From JBDLID01 sp039715055 (lineage in GTDB: Bacteria > Desulfobacterota > Desulfobulbia > Desulfobulbales > Desulfocapsaceae): a stretch of 8,145 nucleotides of DNA. A program made the translations under genes and the position numbers. The notes under the pieces are model-generated. The model had not been told where the DNA came from, made no database searches, and worked only from the letters and a program-made list of their open reading frames with translations. This document shows positions 6,192 through 8,145 of the stretch, piece by piece. Location: assembly GCA_039715055.1 (NCBI GenBank), contig JBDLID010000126.1:1-8145 (forward strand), read 5' to 3'. How positions within the stretch are numbered: the first letter of the stretch is position 1; every line of letters starts with the position of its first letter.

Positions 6192-7412
6192 ATGATGGCG
6201 GACAAAGAGCAAAAATTGGAAGTACGTTCCATCCTGATGAGGATTGTGATTGTTATCCTCATTCTGGGGATGGCTGTTGCCGGGCTGGTGGCCCTCAAAA
6301 AGATGAAGAAGCCGCCTCCCCAGGTCAAGCGCGGTGAACGTCCGATCCGTGTAGAAACCATCACCGCAGCACCGACAACCGCACCGGTGACAATCAGGGC
6401 AAACGGTGAACTGCGATCCGTCCGTACCGTTGAGATTGCCGCCCAGGTTGCAGGCACCGTGCTGGAAGTACATCCCCGTCTTTTCAAGGGGGAGATCATC
6501 GAGGCCGGGGAGCTTCTCTTTCGCATTGATGAGCGTGAATACCAGACCGATTACAAGTCGAGCCGCAGCCGTCTGGCCCTTCTCCAAAGGGATCTTGCGC
6601 TGGCCGAAAAAGAGCTCGCCCGTGTTGAAAATCTTCTTCAAAAAAATAAGGTGGGTTCCATTGCCGGGGTGGAAAAGGCCCAGCGGTCGGTGAACTCCAT
6701 TGGTGAACGGCTGGCCCAGGTTGAGCAGTCCATGGCCCGAGCCGAACTCAACCTGGAGAGGTGTCTTGTCCGTGCGCCGTTTAGGGCAAGAATCACCATG
6801 AAAAATATCGAGCAGGGCACCTATGTCTCCCCCGGCAAGATTACCCTCGGCCTTGCCGATGACTCGGTTCTTGAACTGGAAGTGGCCATGGACAGTCGTG
6901 ATGTCCTCAACTGGCTGGAGTTTGAAGTCGATCCTGCATCAGGGAAACGGAACGGCTGGTTCGGTCGTCCCAAACCGGTCAGCTGCCGGGTCACCTGGAC
7001 TGAAAACCCCACCAACGAAGGCGTCGGCACCCTGGACCGAATTGTTGATTTCGACCCAAGGGGCCGTACCGTACGGGCGGTTATTCTGGTTGATACCACC
7101 CGGGACAGCAAAAATGAAAGCCAGCTTCCACTGGTGGCGGGCATGTACTGCTCGGTGGCCATTCCCGGCAGGGATCTTCAGGACGTGGTCATCCTGCCGA
7201 GAAGTGCGGTCAGTTTCGACAACAACGTCTACCTGGTCCGGGAAAACCGGCTCATCACCACACCGGTGACCGTTGCCCGTCAGGAGGCCGACAGCGCCTA
7301 TATCTCCCATGGCATTGCCGCCGGTGACGAGGTCATCGTCACCCGCCTGATCAGCCCTCTTGAACAGTCTCTTGTCCAGGTCGCGGACAGGCCGGAAGAA
7401 GGCAGCCAATGA
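6192..7412 (+). CDS. RND efflux periplasmic adaptor (membrane fusion protein)
   Basis: This is a 406-residue HlyD/AcrA-type adaptor that links an inner-membrane RND pump to an outer-membrane channel. Residues 14-35 form an N-terminal membrane anchor (RIVIVILILGMAVAGLV). There is no cysteine in the first 40 residues, so it is not a lipoprotein. The first lipoyl half follows (VEIAAQVAGTVLEVHPRLFKGEIIEAGELLFRID region, about 80-113). Next come an alpha-helical hairpin coiled coil (about 115-190), the second lipoyl half (LVRAPFRARI to GTYVSPG), a beta barrel (about 225-325) and a membrane-proximal domain (ILPRSAVSFDNNVYLV onward). I chose ATG 6192 (or 6195). An in-frame GTG at 6156 would add 12 residues unlike the family. 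GGTGG just upstream is a weak ribosome site. It ends inside the next gene's start codon. The substrate cannot be read from the sequence. Confidence 0.92.
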   Translation: MMADKEQKLEVRSILMRIVIVILILGMAVAGLVALKKMKKPPPQVKRGERPIRVETITAAPTTAPVTIRANGELRSVRTVEIAAQVAGTVLEVHPRLFKGEIIEAGELLFRIDEREYQTDYKSSRSRLALLQRDLALAEKELARVENLLQKNKVGSIAGVEKAQRSVNSIGERLAQVEQSMARAELNLERCLVRAPFRARITMKNIEQGTYVSPGKITLGLADDSVLELEVAMDSRDVLNWLEFEVDPASGKRNGWFGRPKPVSCRVTWTENPTNEGVGTLDRIVDFDPRGRTVRAVILVDTTRDSKNESQLPLVAGMYCSVAIPGRDLQDVVILPRSAVSFDNNVYLVRENRLITTPVTVARQEADSAYISHGIAAGDEVIVTRLISPLEQSLVQVADRPEEGSQ

Positions 7413-8145
7413 AGCGTGTCCTTGAGGCCTTTGCCGCCAACTCCGTCTTTGCAAATATCTGCCTGTTGCTCATTTTTTTCGCAGGCGGGCTGGCAACACT
7501 CTCCATGATAAGGGAGTCCTTCCCGGAATTTTCCGTCGACAAAATTTCCATCACAGTGGCCTACCCGGGGGCCGACCCGGAGGAGGTTGAAGAGGGTATC
7601 AGCCGTAAGATTGAGGAGACCCTGGAGTCGGTGGAGGGCATCAAGCAGGTGGTGACCACATCAGCGGAGAACCGGGCCTCGGTGATTGTCGAGGTCAAGG
7701 ATGGCCATGGTGTGGATGAGGTTCTTGACCAGCTGAAATCCAGGATCAACGCCATTTCCACCTTTCCGCTGGATGCGGAAAAGCCGGTGATCCGGGAGAT
7801 CATCCACAAGGAGGTGGTGGTGTTGCTGGCGCTCTCCGGCAACCTTTCTGAAAAGCAGCTCAAGGAGTGGGGCGAGCGGGTCAAGGACGAGGTCAAACTG
7901 ATCCCCGCGGTCTCCCAGGTGGAGACCTACGGCACCAGGGATTATGAAATTTCCATTGAGCTCTCCGAACAGAGATTAAAGGAGTACGGCCTGACCCTGG
8001 GCGAGGTGGCCGAAGCCGTGCGCCGCTCCTCAGTCAATCTCGCCGGCGGAACACTTCGCACCAGCGGCGAGGAGATCCGTATCCGTACAGTGGGCCGTAA
8101 ATACACGGGTGAGGAGCTGGCCGGCGTGGTTATTCTGGCAAGACC
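7409..8145 (+). CDS. RND efflux permease, N-terminal part, cut by the right edge
   Basis: About 245 residues are visible of a protein that normally has about 1,000-1,050. It is the proton-driven inner-membrane pump (AcrB/HAE1 superfamily) of a tripartite efflux system. After a short cytoplasmic N-terminus (MKRVLEAFAANSVFAN) come the first transmembrane helix (about residues 14-33), then the porter-domain start. The porter region shows ESFPEFSVDKISITVAYPGA, DPEEVEEGISRKIEETLESV and VEGIKQVVTTSAENRASV, then VLDQLKSRINAISTFP. The later parts, including the proton-relay helices, lie outside the window. The ATG overlaps the adaptor stop as ATGA, a classic sign of translational coupling and of an adaptor-pump pair. 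There is no frameshift in the visible part. Substrate class (drug, metal or lipid) is not determinable. Confidence 0.93.
   Translation, partial: MKRVLEAFAANSVFANICLLLIFFAGGLATLSMIRESFPEFSVDKISITVAYPGADPEEVEEGISRKIEETLESVEGIKQVVTTSAENRASVIVEVKDGHGVDEVLDQLKSRINAISTFPLDAEKPVIREIIHKEVVVLLALSGNLSEKQLKEWGERVKDEVKLIPAVSQVETYGTRDYEISIELSEQRLKEYGLTLGEVAEAVRRSSVNLAGGTLRTSGEEIRIRTVGRKYTGEELAGVVILAR

Overview
This window is an ordinary, densely packed chromosomal segment. It most likely comes from a sulfate-reducing type of Desulfobacterota (the former Deltaproteobacteria), and Desulfobulbales is my best guess. That placement is inference. It rests on the short RdgC-type protein followed by a separate helical partner gene, on the gatB, radC and hemW protein styles, on moderately GC-rich third codon positions, and on the tRNAs having encoded CCA ends. 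No mobile element, CRISPR array, toxin or defence gene is visible.

Layout. Positions 1-101 (minus) hold the first 33 codons of an unrecognised gene that runs off the left edge. A tRNA-Lys(UUU)/tRNA-Glu(UUC) pair on the minus strand (246-321 and 160-237) has a near-consensus sigma70 promoter at 334-362 and an intrinsic terminator at 114-153. From about 445 the plus strand carries rdgC-like (583-1188), a second RdgC-like gene (1237-1776), gatB (1842-3266), radC (3267-4004) and hemW (about 4030-5151). These are closely spaced and probably co-transcribed. A multi-pass EI24/CysZ-type membrane protein gene lies on the minus strand (5132-5950) and overlaps the end of hemW tail to tail. After a divergent 241-base spacer comes a tripartite-efflux pair: a periplasmic adaptor (about 6192-7412) and, overlapping it by four bases, the start of an RND inner-membrane permease (7409 to beyond the right edge).

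How the genes work together. The two RdgC-like genes appear to encode the N- and C-terminal parts of what is a single protein, RdgC, in E. coli. GatB is the tRNA-binding, kinase-like subunit that makes Gln-tRNA(Gln) and Asn-tRNA(Asn). RadC is a JAB/MPN+ family protein traditionally linked to DNA repair. HemW is a radical-SAM-family heme chaperone. The adaptor and permease would form an efflux pump with an outer-membrane channel that is not seen here.

The observation most worth checking is the two-gene RdgC. The halves lie in the same reading frame, with one TGA and 16 open codons between them. There is also a perfect 10-bp hairpin just ahead of the gatB ribosome binding site. I found no convincing evidence of a new biological system.
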